Shown piece after piece: positions 8,963 to 18,242 of a stretch of 64,000 nucleotides of DNA. The notes under the pieces were generated by a model. It was not told the origin of the DNA. It ran no database searches and was given only the letters and a program-made list of their open reading frames with translations. Numbering within the stretch: position 1 is the first letter of the stretch; each line of letters opens with the position of its first letter. This DNA is from Streptomyces sp. GQFP (GTDB lineage: Bacteria > Actinomycetota > Actinomycetes > Streptomycetales > Streptomycetaceae): NCBI RefSeq assembly GCF_021545335.1, contig NZ_CP089312.1, positions 7,192,001 to 7,256,000 of the forward strand. Direction: 5' to 3'. The position numbers and the translations under genes were made by a program.

Positions 8963-10115
8963 CGGCTATCCGCTCCGTCCGCTCGGGGAAGTAATGCGCC
9001 TCGACATCCAGCGCACCCCGATGAAGCCTGCAACTACCTACCGCCTAGCCGGGGTCCTAAATGCGGGAAAGGGGGTTGTCGCTAAAGGCGAACTCGACGG
9101 CGGAGATACAGAGTACGCAGCAATGAACGTTCTGCGCGCTGACCAGGTCGTAATGCGAAAACTGACTGCGTGGGAAGGGCCAATCGCCGTAGTACCTGCC
9201 GAGTTCGACGGATTCGTCGTCAGTAACGAGTTCCCGACGTTCACGCTTGGCCCAGAACTGATGCCCGACTGGATGAGGCACGTCTGCGGCTCGCCGCGAC
9301 TGTGGGCAGAGATGAAGAACCGAGTGAGCGGGACAGTCCAACGGCGCAAGCGTCTCAACCCAGAGCAGCTCTTGCAGATCCAACTGCCGATCCCGCCCCG
9401 GGAGGTACAAACTCGGATCGTGGAGGTGCTCGACGCGGTCGATGATCAGATCAACTCACTCCGCCGGGAAGCGGAAGCGCTCGCTCGGATTCATGACGCA
9501 ACACGTGAATCGCTACTCATGGATGCGCCCTTGACCCCACTCTCTGATGTCTGCGAGCTGACCGCTCGGCTCGTGGACCCGAGGTTGGAGGAGTACGCGG
9601 ACTTGACCCACGTTGGTGTTGAGGCGATCGCCAAAGGCACGGGGGAGATCGTCGGTGCACGAACCGCTCGGGAAGACAAGATCATCAGCGGAAAGTTCCT
9701 ATTCCGCGAAGGTGACGTCATCTACTCGAAGATCCGTCCCGCGCTGCGGAAGGTTGCTGTGCCGGGATTCTCAGGGCTGTGCAGTGCGGACGCATACCCG
9801 CTCAGGCCCAAGGGCGATATTCCCGCCTCCCTGCTACGTGAGGTACTGCTCCAAGAGCGCGTAGTCGAGTCAGCGGTTTCGATGGCTGGGCGGACCAAGA
9901 TGCCCAAGGTGAACCGCAAGCAGTTGTTCTCGATCCAGGTAGCAATGCCTTGTCCGGACAGCATCGCTTCGGTAGATGCCGCGCTGTCTGCGCTCCGGGG
10001 GCATCGTGAGACTGTCGTCGCTGAAGCCGCGCGCCTCCGTAAAGTTCGGGTTGGGCTGCTGGCGGGACTACTGGACCGCGCCATCGACATCGTGTCTGCC
10101 GAGTTGGAGGTCTGA
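8865..10115 (+). CDS. hsdS: Type I RM specificity subunit
   Basis: This is the target-recognition subunit, 416 residues from ATG 8865, which overlaps the hsdM stop. Two target recognition domains are visible: the first begins around YPLRPLGEVM, the second around LTPLSDVCELTARL. Each is followed by a helical spacer (the first contains IPPREVQTRIVEVLDAVDDQINSL). The pattern LPIPP then a long helix is typical of HsdS. An alternative start is the in-frame ATG 8955 (MRDGYPLRP), the more family-like N-terminus; the 30 extra residues come from the duplicated junction. The subunit pairs with two HsdM and two HsdR. The bipartite target cannot be predicted here. Confidence 0.9.
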   Translation: MSDWQQIGLGDLETPVRLKAAVPPQGSRDSMRDGYPLRPLGEVMRLDIQRTPMKPATTYRLAGVLNAGKGVVAKGELDGGDTEYAAMNVLRADQVVMRKLTAWEGPIAVVPAEFDGFVVSNEFPTFTLGPELMPDWMRHVCGSPRLWAEMKNRVSGTVQRRKRLNPEQLLQIQLPIPPREVQTRIVEVLDAVDDQINSLRREAEALARIHDATRESLLMDAPLTPLSDVCELTARLVDPRLEEYADLTHVGVEAIAKGTGEIVGARTAREDKIISGKFLFREGDVIYSKIRPALRKVAVPGFSGLCSADAYPLRPKGDIPASLLREVLLQERVVESAVSMAGRTKMPKVNRKQLFSIQVAMPCPDSIASVDAALSALRGHRETVVAEAARLRKVRVGLLAGLLDRAIDIVSAELEV

Positions 10116-10118
10116 GCC

Positions 10119-13100
10119 GTGGCAAAAGGCATACGGGAGCGCGAGTTCCAGAACTCCATGATCCAGTGGTCCCTTCCGATGGGATGGGGCTTCACAGCCG
10201 GCAGGTCGCTGCCGCGTGAGACGACACAGACGGTGCTCGTCGGCGAGCTGCGTGACGCCATCGTCCGGCTCAACCCTGAGGTGATCGACGGGTTCGACGT
10301 GGACGCCGTGGTCGAGGAGATCATCGCCTCGGTCAACGCCGTCGATGGCGGGCTGGTGCGAGCCAACGAGCAGGTGCTGGAACTGCTGTGCGGGCACAAG
10401 GAGTTCCGGGGCGCCGACGGCGTGTGGCACGCCTTGAAGGTCATCAATTTCGAGCACCCGACCACCAACACCCTGGTCGTGTCGGACGAGGTGACCATTA
10501 CCATCCCCGGCAAGACCCCCCGCCGGTTCGATCTCGTGTACTGGGCCAATGGCCTGCCCCTCGTTGTCGTTGAGGTGAAGTCACCGACCGCTAAGTCAGG
10601 GTGGGCCGACGCCGCACGCGAGATCAACGACGTGTACGCCACCGAGTATCCGTGGTTCTTCACCCCCAATGTCTTCGCTGTCGCTTCCGACGGGCTGAAG
10701 CTGCGGTTCGGTGCCGCTGGTGCGCCCCTGAACCTGTGGCAGCCGTTCCGATCCACTGACGACGACGAGAACCTGTCCGGGCAGGCCGACGTGCAGCGCT
10801 CCGTCGAGCTGCTGCTCAACCCGGCCACGGTCCTGGACATGCTCGCCAACTTCACCCTGTTCGACACCTCTGGAGGCGGGGCGGACAAGAAGTACCTGCC
10901 CCGCTACCCGCAGATGGAGGCCGCCCATCTGATCCACAGGCGGGTCCTGGCCGACGGCAAGAAGGGTCTGGTCTGGCACCACCAAGGCAGTGGGAAGACG
11001 CTGCTGATGGTGTTCGCTGCTTCGCTGCTGCTGGCTGACACCCGCACCGAGTCGCCCACGATCATCTTGCTCTCGGACCGAACCCAGCTCGTGCGGCAAA
11101 CCTCCGGGGTATTCACCTCCGCGATGGGAGACGCCTACTTCCACCAGCCCTCCACCAGCAAGGAGTTGCGTTCCCTGCTGGCTGACGATGTGCGCGGCGT
11201 CATCTCCACGACTGTCCACAAGTTCGCCGACGCGGGCAAGGGCCTGTCGACCCGCCGCAACATCATCGTGCTGGTCGATGAGGCCCACCGCACCCAGTCA
11301 TCCGAGGAAGAGTCCCTGGCCGGGCAGATGCGCGCAGCATTGCCGCACGCGAAGTTCTTCGGCATGACCGGTACACCCATCAGGAACCTCGCCACCAACA
11401 CCTTCGCCCTCTTCGGCGAGGAGACCGACCCGAACAGGGTGCTGCACCGGTATTCGGTGTCGCGGTCTCTCCAGGACGAGGCAACCGTTCCAGTCATGCT
11501 GGACCCGCACCCGGTCACCTTCGAGATGAACGACCAGGCGCTCCAGGCCGAGTTCGACCAGTTCGCCGACGAATTCGACCTCGACGACCCCGACCGTGAA
11601 ACCTTGTCCCGCAAGTTCGGGCGCCTCACCTCGGTGTTCGCCAACCCCGAACGCATCCACACGGTCTGCCAGGACATCGTGGACCACTACCTGGCCGGTA
11701 CCTATCGCAACGGCCTCAAGGCGCAGGTCGTCGCCTACAACCGTGAGCTGGCCGTGGCATACACGGACAAGATCAACGAGCTGCTGGCCGGCTTCGAGGC
11801 GTCGCAGGTACTCGCCGAGGTCGGCAAGCACGATCGGATCACCGCAGAGGTGAATATCCACGTCTCGGACGCCAAGACCGAGGAAGCGGCCATGCGGCCG
11901 TACCGGCTCTCGGAGGTCGACGAGGAGGACCAGAAGCGGCGATTCCTCACTCCCGATGACCCGCTGTGCTTCCTGGTCGTGACGGCCAAGCTGATGACTG
12001 GGTTCGATGCCCCCAACGAGGGCGTCCTCTACCTGGACAAGCCGCTGAAGGCCCACAACCTGTTCCAGACAATCACCCGCCCGAACCGCACTTGGGTGTC
12101 CCCGGCCGGATTCGTGAAGACCACCGGCGTGGTCGTGGACTACATCAGCCTGGCCGAAGAGGTCCAGCGTGCCGTCGTCGACCCCACCTCGGAGGGGTCC
12201 GCCGGCAAGGGCGGCGGGTTCGTCACCGACCTGACCGACCTGGTCGCCGAGTTCCGCACCACCTTCGCCCGCATCGAAGACCTCCTCGCGGACGTGGAGG
12301 GCCTCGACCTCACGGCCCACGGATACGAGTCCGTACGCGTCATCAACGGTTTCCTGGACGCCAACCCAGACGCCGCTGAGGTCTTCAGCAAGAACTACCG
12401 GCTCCTGGCCCGCCTGTACCCACTCATCAACACGGACAAGCGGGTCGCCAAGTACCAGGACGGGTTCGGGCTCTTCGGGTCTGCGTACACGACCCTGTTC
12501 AAGAAGTCTTCCGACGAGGAAAGGAAGGAGCGACTGGGCGAGCTGGGGCCGATGGTCCTGGAGATAATCAACGCCCACGTCCACTCCTTCTCGGTGGCCG
12601 CCTCCCAGGAAGAAGCCCTCGTCCTGGACGCCCAGGGCATTACGATCCTCAAGGAGCTGCTGGCCCTCGTCCGTCCCAAGCCCGACAAGGACGACAGCGA
12701 GGACAAGAGGCCGCCGTCTGCGGCGGAGATCCTGGACCACATCAAGGCGGCCCTCGAGAAGGGCGTCGAACCGGGGTCCGCGAAGTACACAGCCCTAGCA
12801 GAGCGGATCAGGCAGCTGCGGGACCGGATCATCCAGAACGCCCAAGACGCCCTGGAGTTCCTGGCAGAAGCACTCCGGGTCGCCCGTGCCATCGTGAACG
12901 CCGAGAAGCACCCCGACGAAGCCGTCGTGCTGGACGACGACCACGTGGGTGTCCTGTCACGGATCATCCACGACCACGCGCCGCCCGGCCTCACCGTCAC
13001 GGAGCAGAACCTGGCCGAGGAGATCGACCAGGTGGTCAAGCGCACCCTCGCCCAGTCATGGGACAACGCTGAGGCCCGCAACCGCGGCGTCCGCCGCGCC

Positions 13101-13196
13101 ACGGCCGCGGTCTTCCGCCGGTACATGTTGAAGCCGGTGGGCGAACCGTACGGCTCCACCGTCGCCTACGTTGAAGCCCACTACCTCGTTGACTGA
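10119..13196 (+). CDS. hsdR: Type I restriction endonuclease, translocase/nuclease subunit
   Basis: This 1025-residue protein is the restriction subunit. The N-terminal PD-(D/E)XK nuclease shows an Asp in RFDLVYW and E-x-K in VVVEVKS near residues 148-153. The SF2 motor has Walker A HHQGSGKTLL near 284-293 and the DEAH box LVDEAHRTQ near 384. FDAPNEGVLYLDKPL and ITRPNRTW mark the second RecA domain. The helical C-terminus should contact HsdM. The start is GTG 10119, three bases after the hsdS stop. Together with hsdM and hsdS it forms an apparently intact restriction system that cleaves unmodified incoming DNA after ATP-driven translocation. Confidence 0.95.
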   Translation: MAKGIREREFQNSMIQWSLPMGWGFTAGRSLPRETTQTVLVGELRDAIVRLNPEVIDGFDVDAVVEEIIASVNAVDGGLVRANEQVLELLCGHKEFRGADGVWHALKVINFEHPTTNTLVVSDEVTITIPGKTPRRFDLVYWANGLPLVVVEVKSPTAKSGWADAAREINDVYATEYPWFFTPNVFAVASDGLKLRFGAAGAPLNLWQPFRSTDDDENLSGQADVQRSVELLLNPATVLDMLANFTLFDTSGGGADKKYLPRYPQMEAAHLIHRRVLADGKKGLVWHHQGSGKTLLMVFAASLLLADTRTESPTIILLSDRTQLVRQTSGVFTSAMGDAYFHQPSTSKELRSLLADDVRGVISTTVHKFADAGKGLSTRRNIIVLVDEAHRTQSSEEESLAGQMRAALPHAKFFGMTGTPIRNLATNTFALFGEETDPNRVLHRYSVSRSLQDEATVPVMLDPHPVTFEMNDQALQAEFDQFADEFDLDDPDRETLSRKFGRLTSVFANPERIHTVCQDIVDHYLAGTYRNGLKAQVVAYNRELAVAYTDKINELLAGFEASQVLAEVGKHDRITAEVNIHVSDAKTEEAAMRPYRLSEVDEEDQKRRFLTPDDPLCFLVVTAKLMTGFDAPNEGVLYLDKPLKAHNLFQTITRPNRTWVSPAGFVKTTGVVVDYISLAEEVQRAVVDPTSEGSAGKGGGFVTDLTDLVAEFRTTFARIEDLLADVEGLDLTAHGYESVRVINGFLDANPDAAEVFSKNYRLLARLYPLINTDKRVAKYQDGFGLFGSAYTTLFKKSSDEERKERLGELGPMVLEIINAHVHSFSVAASQEEALVLDAQGITILKELLALVRPKPDKDDSEDKRPPSAAEILDHIKAALEKGVEPGSAKYTALAERIRQLRDRIIQNAQDALEFLAEALRVARAIVNAEKHPDEAVVLDDDHVGVLSRIIHDHAPPGLTVTEQNLAEEIDQVVKRTLAQSWDNAEARNRGVRRATAAVFRRYMLKPVGEPYGSTVAYVEAHYLVD

Positions 13197-13207
13197 CGAG
13201 TGCGTGG

Positions 13208-13239
13208 AGGCCCGGCAACCTGTGACGGTTGCCGGGCCT
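13208..13239 (+). terminator. Hairpin after hsdR
   Basis: A perfect 13-bp stem (AGGCCCGGCAACC and its complement) with a 6-nt loop lies 12 bp after the hsdR stop. There is no clear U-tract, which is usual for actinobacterial terminators. Confidence 0.75.
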
Positions 13240-13313
13240 CGTCGTGCTGCTCGGGCCCCGATCTGTCCCCTGAGCGACGCCAACTTTCGTCGTCGTTCCG
13301 GCTGGTGGGGATG

Positions 13314-14175
13314 CTACAACGGGGCCAGGGCTGTGATGTCGCGCACGGTGATGTGGAGGGCGTGAAGCGGCTGCGTCCGTGTGGGGCGCACGACCTCCAG
13401 ACTTTGTGCGCCCTCACGAAGCCGGAATACGAGCTGGTCGAAGTGGTACCAGGCGAGGTTGATCCACAGGGCGCCGGCGCCGTACTGGTCGCGGCGGTGA
13501 TCGAGTGGCTGTCCCTGCACCCATACGGACGGCGGGGACATACCGGAGTCCTCCGTATAGCGCACAGCGGCAGCAGCTGCGCGATGCAGTGGGCTGTCCG
13601 TCTTCCATCGGCGCCCCAGGGCGGCTACGGCGGCCGGGTCGGTGGGGTCAGCGGCCGTGAGGGCGATGCGGCTGATCTCGATCGCGCCGGTGTCGAGCAG
13701 TTCCACTAGCCGGACGCGTATGGGGAGGGGGATCCACCGGTCGAGTCCGTCGAACTGCTCGATCATGGCGTCGCGGGGCGCTCGGCTGGCGTCCGGGTCC
13801 GCCTTCATCGCCTGCAGCCGTTCTTCTGCGGTGGTGTGCGGGTGTCGCCGCGTTTCCACAGCAGTTGTGGCTCAGAGCCTTCGGGGAGGCGGTCGTTCTG
13901 GTTGAACTGGAATTGGAAGCCGCGCTTGCTGCCTTTGAGTGCGCGCTTCATGCCGCCATGGGATCCCGCCCGTGCATGAGGGCGCCGACGACGTGTTCGG
14001 TGAACTCGGTGTCGGTCCGGTGGACCACCGCCACGTCGAGGTCGCCTGGCTGCAGCGCGCCTCGGGCGTAGGAACCGAATACATAGACCTCGTCTACGAG
14101 ATCGAGGGGGCGACTGCCTGCGTCCAGATTGTCGAGCATCTCGTGGAGCATCTCCGTTGCCCGTTCACGTTTCAC
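13314..14175 (-). pseudogene. Nucleotidyltransferase-family protein broken by two frameshifts
   Basis: Three consecutive minus-strand frames read as one ~300-residue actinobacterial nucleotidyltransferase-domain protein. Piece 1 (13948-14175, GTG start with AAGGGAG 5 nt upstream; a longer ATG 14304 is possible) has the motif GSYARG and D-L-D of the Pol-beta-like fold. Piece 2 (13805-13951, 48 residues) starts MKRALKGSKRGFQFQF and ends near LLWKRGDT. Piece 3 (13314-13859) begins around TTAEERLQAMKADPD and ends with RPTRTQPLHALHI. As I remember this family, these segments follow one another in a single chain. The junctions need one-base shifts near 13949 (an ATGA) and near 13850. Alternatives are three coupled small genes or sequencing errors. 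No third catalytic carboxylate is evident in piece 1. Confidence 0.6.
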
Positions 14176-14351
14176 TTGGACTCCCTTGCCGCCCACGAGC
14201 ACTGCTTGGACCTTAGGGGTCACAAGCCAAGGCGAGAGCGCTCTGCAGAGTGAATCCACGAGCGCCCTTGCGCTGGGTTGCCGAGGGCGGGGCCTCATCG
14301 GCATTCAGCGAGAGTAAGCCCCCGTGAAACGGACAGACGCGGTACGGTGCG

Positions 14352-14391
14352 AGTGTGGCCCTGCGGCATCCCCCGTCCGTGGGGCCACACT
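14352..14391 (-). terminator. Hairpin downstream of the 14418-15782 gene
   Basis: A perfect 10-bp inverted repeat (AGTGTGGCCC / GGGCCACACT) with a 20-nt loop lies 27 bp beyond the stop of the last gene in the minus-strand run that starts near 33.7 kb. It is a likely transcription terminator for that operon. Confidence 0.6.
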
Positions 14392-14417
14392 GCTGTTCGC
14401 GTGCGTGAGTGTGCTGG

Positions 14418-15782
14418 TCAGCGACTTCGGCTCGCCTGAGGTCTGGCGAGGGTCGTCGCGATGGCCGGTGCGGTAGCGGTGAGACGCGGAGGCTGCCGAT
14501 GGACGCTGGGGCTGAACCGCCGCGTGCCGGTGCCGTGCGCGAGTTCCTCGGCCAGGTCGGCGATCATGAGGGCGGGCGCGTAGGGGGAGGCGTGGATCGT
14601 CCAGGTGGGCTGGTCGATGGTGGTGCCGGCCCAGATGCTCCAGGTGGCGAGGCTGCCGTTTAGTTGCTGGGCGGCGAAGGCGTCGAACTGGACACCGGCA
14701 TCCTGGGAGGCGTTCGTCCAACGGAACCAGCGCCCGTCCACTGTGTGTTGCCATCCGGCGTCAGCGAGGGGTTTCGTGGCGGCGGTGAAGGTCTTCTCGT
14801 CAATGGGGCTCCCCAGGACGGTGTCCCATCCGTCACCGTCGGCGAGGTGGTTCAGCAGAGCCTGGAGCATGGGGGCGGCAGTACCCGTGGCGGTCAGGTG
14901 CCACATGCGGTCGGACACTGGCGTCTCGTACGCGGCCACGGTCCAGGCGGTCTCACGGGGGTGGGCTTCGTGGACCCGCTCGATGCGTAGGGTCTGCGAT
15001 TCGTGGATGGCGTGGGTGGTCTCGTCGGACCAGGTCCGCCATTTTTCCCAGTCGCCGTGCTCCGAGAGGAAGGTGTTGAGAAGGGCGTCGTGGTCTGCCG
15101 GGTCGGCTGCGTACGAGGGTACCTCTTCGGTAACCGGCACTGGCGCGGTCGGGGGGCTCGCTGCCTGGAGGCTGGTGCGGGCGTGGGCGGCCTGGTGTTC
15201 GGTGTCGGTCATGGGGGCGGGTCCGGGGCGCAGGGTGTCCCGGTGGGCGTGTTCGAAGGCGGTGAGGGCGTCGGCGATGGAGTCGAAGGCGCCGGCCACG
15301 CACCGCAGGTGGTTCTCGCCGTGGAGGTAGACGCTCTGGCCTGTGCTGCGGTAGGTGCCGACGGCCACGGTGGTCCCGTGGTCGTCGGCGTGGGCGTGGA
15401 TGATCAGGTGTCCGTGGCGGATGTCGTCGTGGATCTGCTGGGCCTCGTTGGAGACGTCGCGGATTTCGCTGCGGGTGAGCCAGGACATGGGGTGCTCGGC
15501 CCAGGTCCACTCCTCGTGGATGGCCTCCCGCAGCCGGGGTGTGATCTCGGTGGTGATGCTCTGGCCGGTGAGTTCCTGGTCGGCCTGGTTGGCCCAGTAG
15601 GGCTCTTCGTGGTCGATGCGGACCAGGACCATGGTGTGTTCGTCGAGGGGCTCGAAGCCCTGGCCGGTCAGGAGAGCGTGCGCGGAGTCCGGCAGGGTGC
15701 CGGTGAGGTGAGCGGTGACGGCACTGGGGTGGGCGGGGTGGGTGTCGAAGCGGACGTGGAGGTCGGGGGACGTGGTGGACAT
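14418..15782 (-). CDS. Unknown protein with the ~65-residue module and a DUF317-like C-terminal half
   Basis: This is a soluble 454-residue protein of unknown function. The N-terminal ~60 residues contain the module seen in many neighbours (ALLTGQGFEPLDEHTMVLVRI). The middle has LIIHAHADDHGTTVAVGTY. The C-terminal half resembles two degenerate DUF317 repeats (PLADAGWQHTVDGRWFRW, then WTIHASPYAPALMIADLAEEL). ATG 15782 has no strong Shine-Dalgarno. It closes the operon and is followed by a hairpin. It seems to combine two domain families that otherwise occur in separate genes of this element. Confidence 0.75.
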   Translation of the reverse strand: MSTTSPDLHVRFDTHPAHPSAVTAHLTGTLPDSAHALLTGQGFEPLDEHTMVLVRIDHEEPYWANQADQELTGQSITTEITPRLREAIHEEWTWAEHPMSWLTRSEIRDVSNEAQQIHDDIRHGHLIIHAHADDHGTTVAVGTYRSTGQSVYLHGENHLRCVAGAFDSIADALTAFEHAHRDTLRPGPAPMTDTEHQAAHARTSLQAASPPTAPVPVTEEVPSYAADPADHDALLNTFLSEHGDWEKWRTWSDETTHAIHESQTLRIERVHEAHPRETAWTVAAYETPVSDRMWHLTATGTAAPMLQALLNHLADGDGWDTVLGSPIDEKTFTAATKPLADAGWQHTVDGRWFRWTNASQDAGVQFDAFAAQQLNGSLATWSIWAGTTIDQPTWTIHASPYAPALMIADLAEELAHGTGTRRFSPSVHRQPPRLTATAPAIATTLARPQASRSR

Positions 15783-15840
15783 GAGGAGCGGGCTCGATTC
15801 GGTCCGGGCCCAGGGGCGGTGTGGGGCGCGGTGGTTGAGG

Positions 15841-16968
15841 TCAGCGGTGGGCTCGTGGAGCGGCCGGGGTGGTGTGCGGCGGGGGCCCGGCTGCCCGGGG
15901 CAGCGGCGCGGCGCGAGCGGGGGGATGGGTGGCAGGTGTCGTGGCGGGGGTCGTGGCGCGGCGGTAGCGGGTGCGCAGGGTGTTCAGGTCGGCCAGGGCG
16001 CGGCGGCTGCCGGTGATGATCTGGTGGGGGGTGTTGGCGAGGTCGTCGGTGTAGGCGGTGATCCGTGTCGCGATCGTCTGGGCGCGGGCGAGGAGAGCGC
16101 GCCGAAGGATCTGTTCGCCCCAGTGCTCGGGAGAGCCTGCGGGGGTGGAGACGAGGGCCATCAGATCGCGCGGGGTGAGGGCCTCGGTGATCAGTCCGCG
16201 GTGCTGTGCTTCTCCGAGGACGGTGACCGGGTCGACCATGTCACCGCGGTGGACCAGGGCGGTGATGGACTGCCAGATTCCGGCGTGCAACGGCAGAACG
16301 AGGTCGTCCTCCGTCAGCCACCGCATCTGCTGCACGTCCTGGGGGCTGGCGGTGGCCGAGGCCAGGAGCAGCTGCTCCTCGTCGAGTTCCTCCGGCCCGG
16401 CCTGCCGTACGGCCGGGGTTGGGGGCGCGGTACGGGGCAGGGAGCCGGGGTGCGGGGTGAACTCGCCGGCGAGGGTGTCCAGGAGGCGGCTGAAGTCGTC
16501 GGCGAGTTGGAGGACCGTGGCGGCCGGATCGGGCAGTCCGGGGTCGGCCGCGGTGAGTCCGAGGCGCTCGGCGTGGCCGCGCAGGAGCCGTCGGGCATGG
16601 TCGGCGCGGATCATCCGCGCGTACGCGGCGGCGTGCTGGGCGCGGGGGCAGAACTGGATGAGGGCGTGGAGGTAGGAGGCGTTCAGGCCGGGGGCGTGCG
16701 GGCGGGCGTTGTCCAGGACCTGGTTGAGCCAGGCCGTGTCCTTGGCGTGGTCTGCGGGATCAGGCGCCGGGAGCGTACGGATCGCGGTGAATAGGGCGGC
16801 GTGGGTGTGGCTTTCGAAGTGGTCGGCGCTCAGCTGCTCGATGGCGGCGAGACGGGCGGGTTCGAGGAGGAGGGCACCGAGCAGGGCCTGCTCGGCGTAG
16901 TGGACCGGCTTGGGCGCCGGCACGCGGTCGATGCCGTCGTCTTCGAAGGCGTCGGGGGTGTGGGGCAT
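15841..16968 (-). CDS. DnaB N-terminal-domain protein without a helicase motor
   Basis: This 375-residue protein contains two copies of the DnaB helicase N-terminal fold. The first (residues ~18-120) reads AEQALLGALLLEP, HFESHTHAALFTAI and YLHALIQFCP; the second (~200-300) reads EEQLLLASATAS, LHAGIWQSITALV and DPVTVLGEA. There is no Walker A or RecA core; the C-terminus is Pro/Ala-rich and basic. ATG 16968 overlaps the methyltransferase stop (TGATG). In DnaB this domain mediates hexamer contacts and primase binding, so a free double copy could act as an adaptor or competitor at replication forks. This role is inference only. Confidence 0.8.
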   Translation of the reverse strand: MPHTPDAFEDDGIDRVPAPKPVHYAEQALLGALLLEPARLAAIEQLSADHFESHTHAALFTAIRTLPAPDPADHAKDTAWLNQVLDNARPHAPGLNASYLHALIQFCPRAQHAAAYARMIRADHARRLLRGHAERLGLTAADPGLPDPAATVLQLADDFSRLLDTLAGEFTPHPGSLPRTAPPTPAVRQAGPEELDEEQLLLASATASPQDVQQMRWLTEDDLVLPLHAGIWQSITALVHRGDMVDPVTVLGEAQHRGLITEALTPRDLMALVSTPAGSPEHWGEQILRRALLARAQTIATRITAYTDDLANTPHQIITGSRRALADLNTLRTRYRRATTPATTPATHPPARAAPLPRAAGPPPHTTPAAPRAHR

Positions 16969-18242
16969 CAGGCGGTGAGGGCGAAGTCGTCGGGGTTGAA
17001 GGGCTGGTCGGGGCGCAGGTGAGGCAGGAGCAGGTGCGCGGCCAGGCGCGGGGGGACCGCGTTGCCGATCTGGGAGAACTGCTGGCCCTTGTTGCCCTGC
17101 CACGGGTAGTCGGCGGGAAAGGTCTGCAGGACGCCCGCTTCCCGGGCGGTGATCTTGATCGGGGCAGGGCGCTGCGCATCGTCCGGTATGCCCGAGGGAG
17201 TGTCGGCGACCCAGGTGCATTCGTTGGCCCGGTGGCCGAAGAACAGGGTGCCAGCGGGCTCGTCGGCACGTCGCACGGTGGCGTTGCTCTGGTTGTTGCT
17301 GCGCAGCGACCACGACCAGCGGGGAGCCTCGCCCGTGAGGGCGGCGGCCGGAGGGGCCGTGGGTCGGTCCTCACCCGGCCGGGCAGCCCGGCCGGGGCCC
17401 TGTCGGCGGGAGGCGGGGACGGTCTCGGAGTCGGGGTGGGGCGTCCAGGTGCCGCGGTCGCGGGCGTCGATGAGGGTCTTGCGGGAGCCGGAGGGAAAGG
17501 GTTCGGGGCCGCCTCCCGGCCCGCCGCCCGCGCACACGGTGGGCACGGGCCGGTCGGTGGCGCCCCAGCCCAGGGCCTGGGCCATGGACACCCACCGGTC
17601 GCGGCCCGGCCCGAACAGCGACTCCGGCTCGGCGGAGGGTGCGTGGGTGGGCGGCGGGGGCCCGGCGGCGCGGACCCGGGAGGCGAGCAGGATCGCCCGC
17701 CGCCTCGTCTGCGGTACGCCGTAGTCGGCCGCATTCAGGATCCCGGTCCACACCGAGAAACCCCAGCCGCGCAGCACGGCCGCGTACTGCCGCCACAGCG
17801 GCAGGACGTCCGGAACCTCCTCCATCAGCACCCACTCCGGCTCGCCCACCGCGTTGAGGGCGTGCAGGTAGCGCATCGGCTCGGCGGCCAGCAGCGAGCG
17901 CTCGTCCGCACACGCGCCGAGCAGCTGTTCACGGGTGTCACGTCCGGCGGCGAGATCGGCGACCGCCTGGTGCACGAGGGCCTGGTCGATGAGGCCGAGC
18001 CGCTTGCCCGCCATCGACCACGCCTGGCACGGCGGGGAGGCGATGAACCCGAGCACCCGCCCGGAGAAGATCCACACGGGATACGCGGCGACGTCGGTGC
18101 GGATCGTCAACTGCCCCGCCTTGGCACGGGTCTTGCAGGCCCACTCGTCCCATTCCAAACCGACATCCCGCGCCCCCAGGACGGTCAGGGCGTGGCTCCA
18201 GCCGCCGGGGCCGGCGAACAGGTCGAGGATGATCCGCCTCAC
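16968..18242 (-). CDS. DNA C5-cytosine methyltransferase
   Basis: This 424-residue protein is a complete C5-methyltransferase. Visible motifs are I (DLFAGPGGWS, residues 7-16), IV with catalytic Cys72 in SPPCQAWS, VI (MEEVPDVL), VIII (PQTRRRAILLA) and X (GNAVPPRLAAHLL). A target recognition region lies between motifs VIII and X. No restriction partner is adjacent, so it is an orphan enzyme, perhaps protecting the element from host restriction. It overlaps the upstream PAPS-reductase-like gene by ATGA and the downstream DnaB-N-like gene by TGATG. Confidence 0.93.
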   Translation of the reverse strand: MRRIILDLFAGPGGWSHALTVLGARDVGLEWDEWACKTRAKAGQLTIRTDVAAYPVWIFSGRVLGFIASPPCQAWSMAGKRLGLIDQALVHQAVADLAAGRDTREQLLGACADERSLLAAEPMRYLHALNAVGEPEWVLMEEVPDVLPLWRQYAAVLRGWGFSVWTGILNAADYGVPQTRRRAILLASRVRAAGPPPPTHAPSAEPESLFGPGRDRWVSMAQALGWGATDRPVPTVCAGGGPGGGPEPFPSGSRKTLIDARDRGTWTPHPDSETVPASRRQGPGRAARPGEDRPTAPPAAALTGEAPRWSWSLRSNNQSNATVRRADEPAGTLFFGHRANECTWVADTPSGIPDDAQRPAPIKITAREAGVLQTFPADYPWQGNKGQQFSQIGNAVPPRLAAHLLLPHLRPDQPFNPDDFALTA

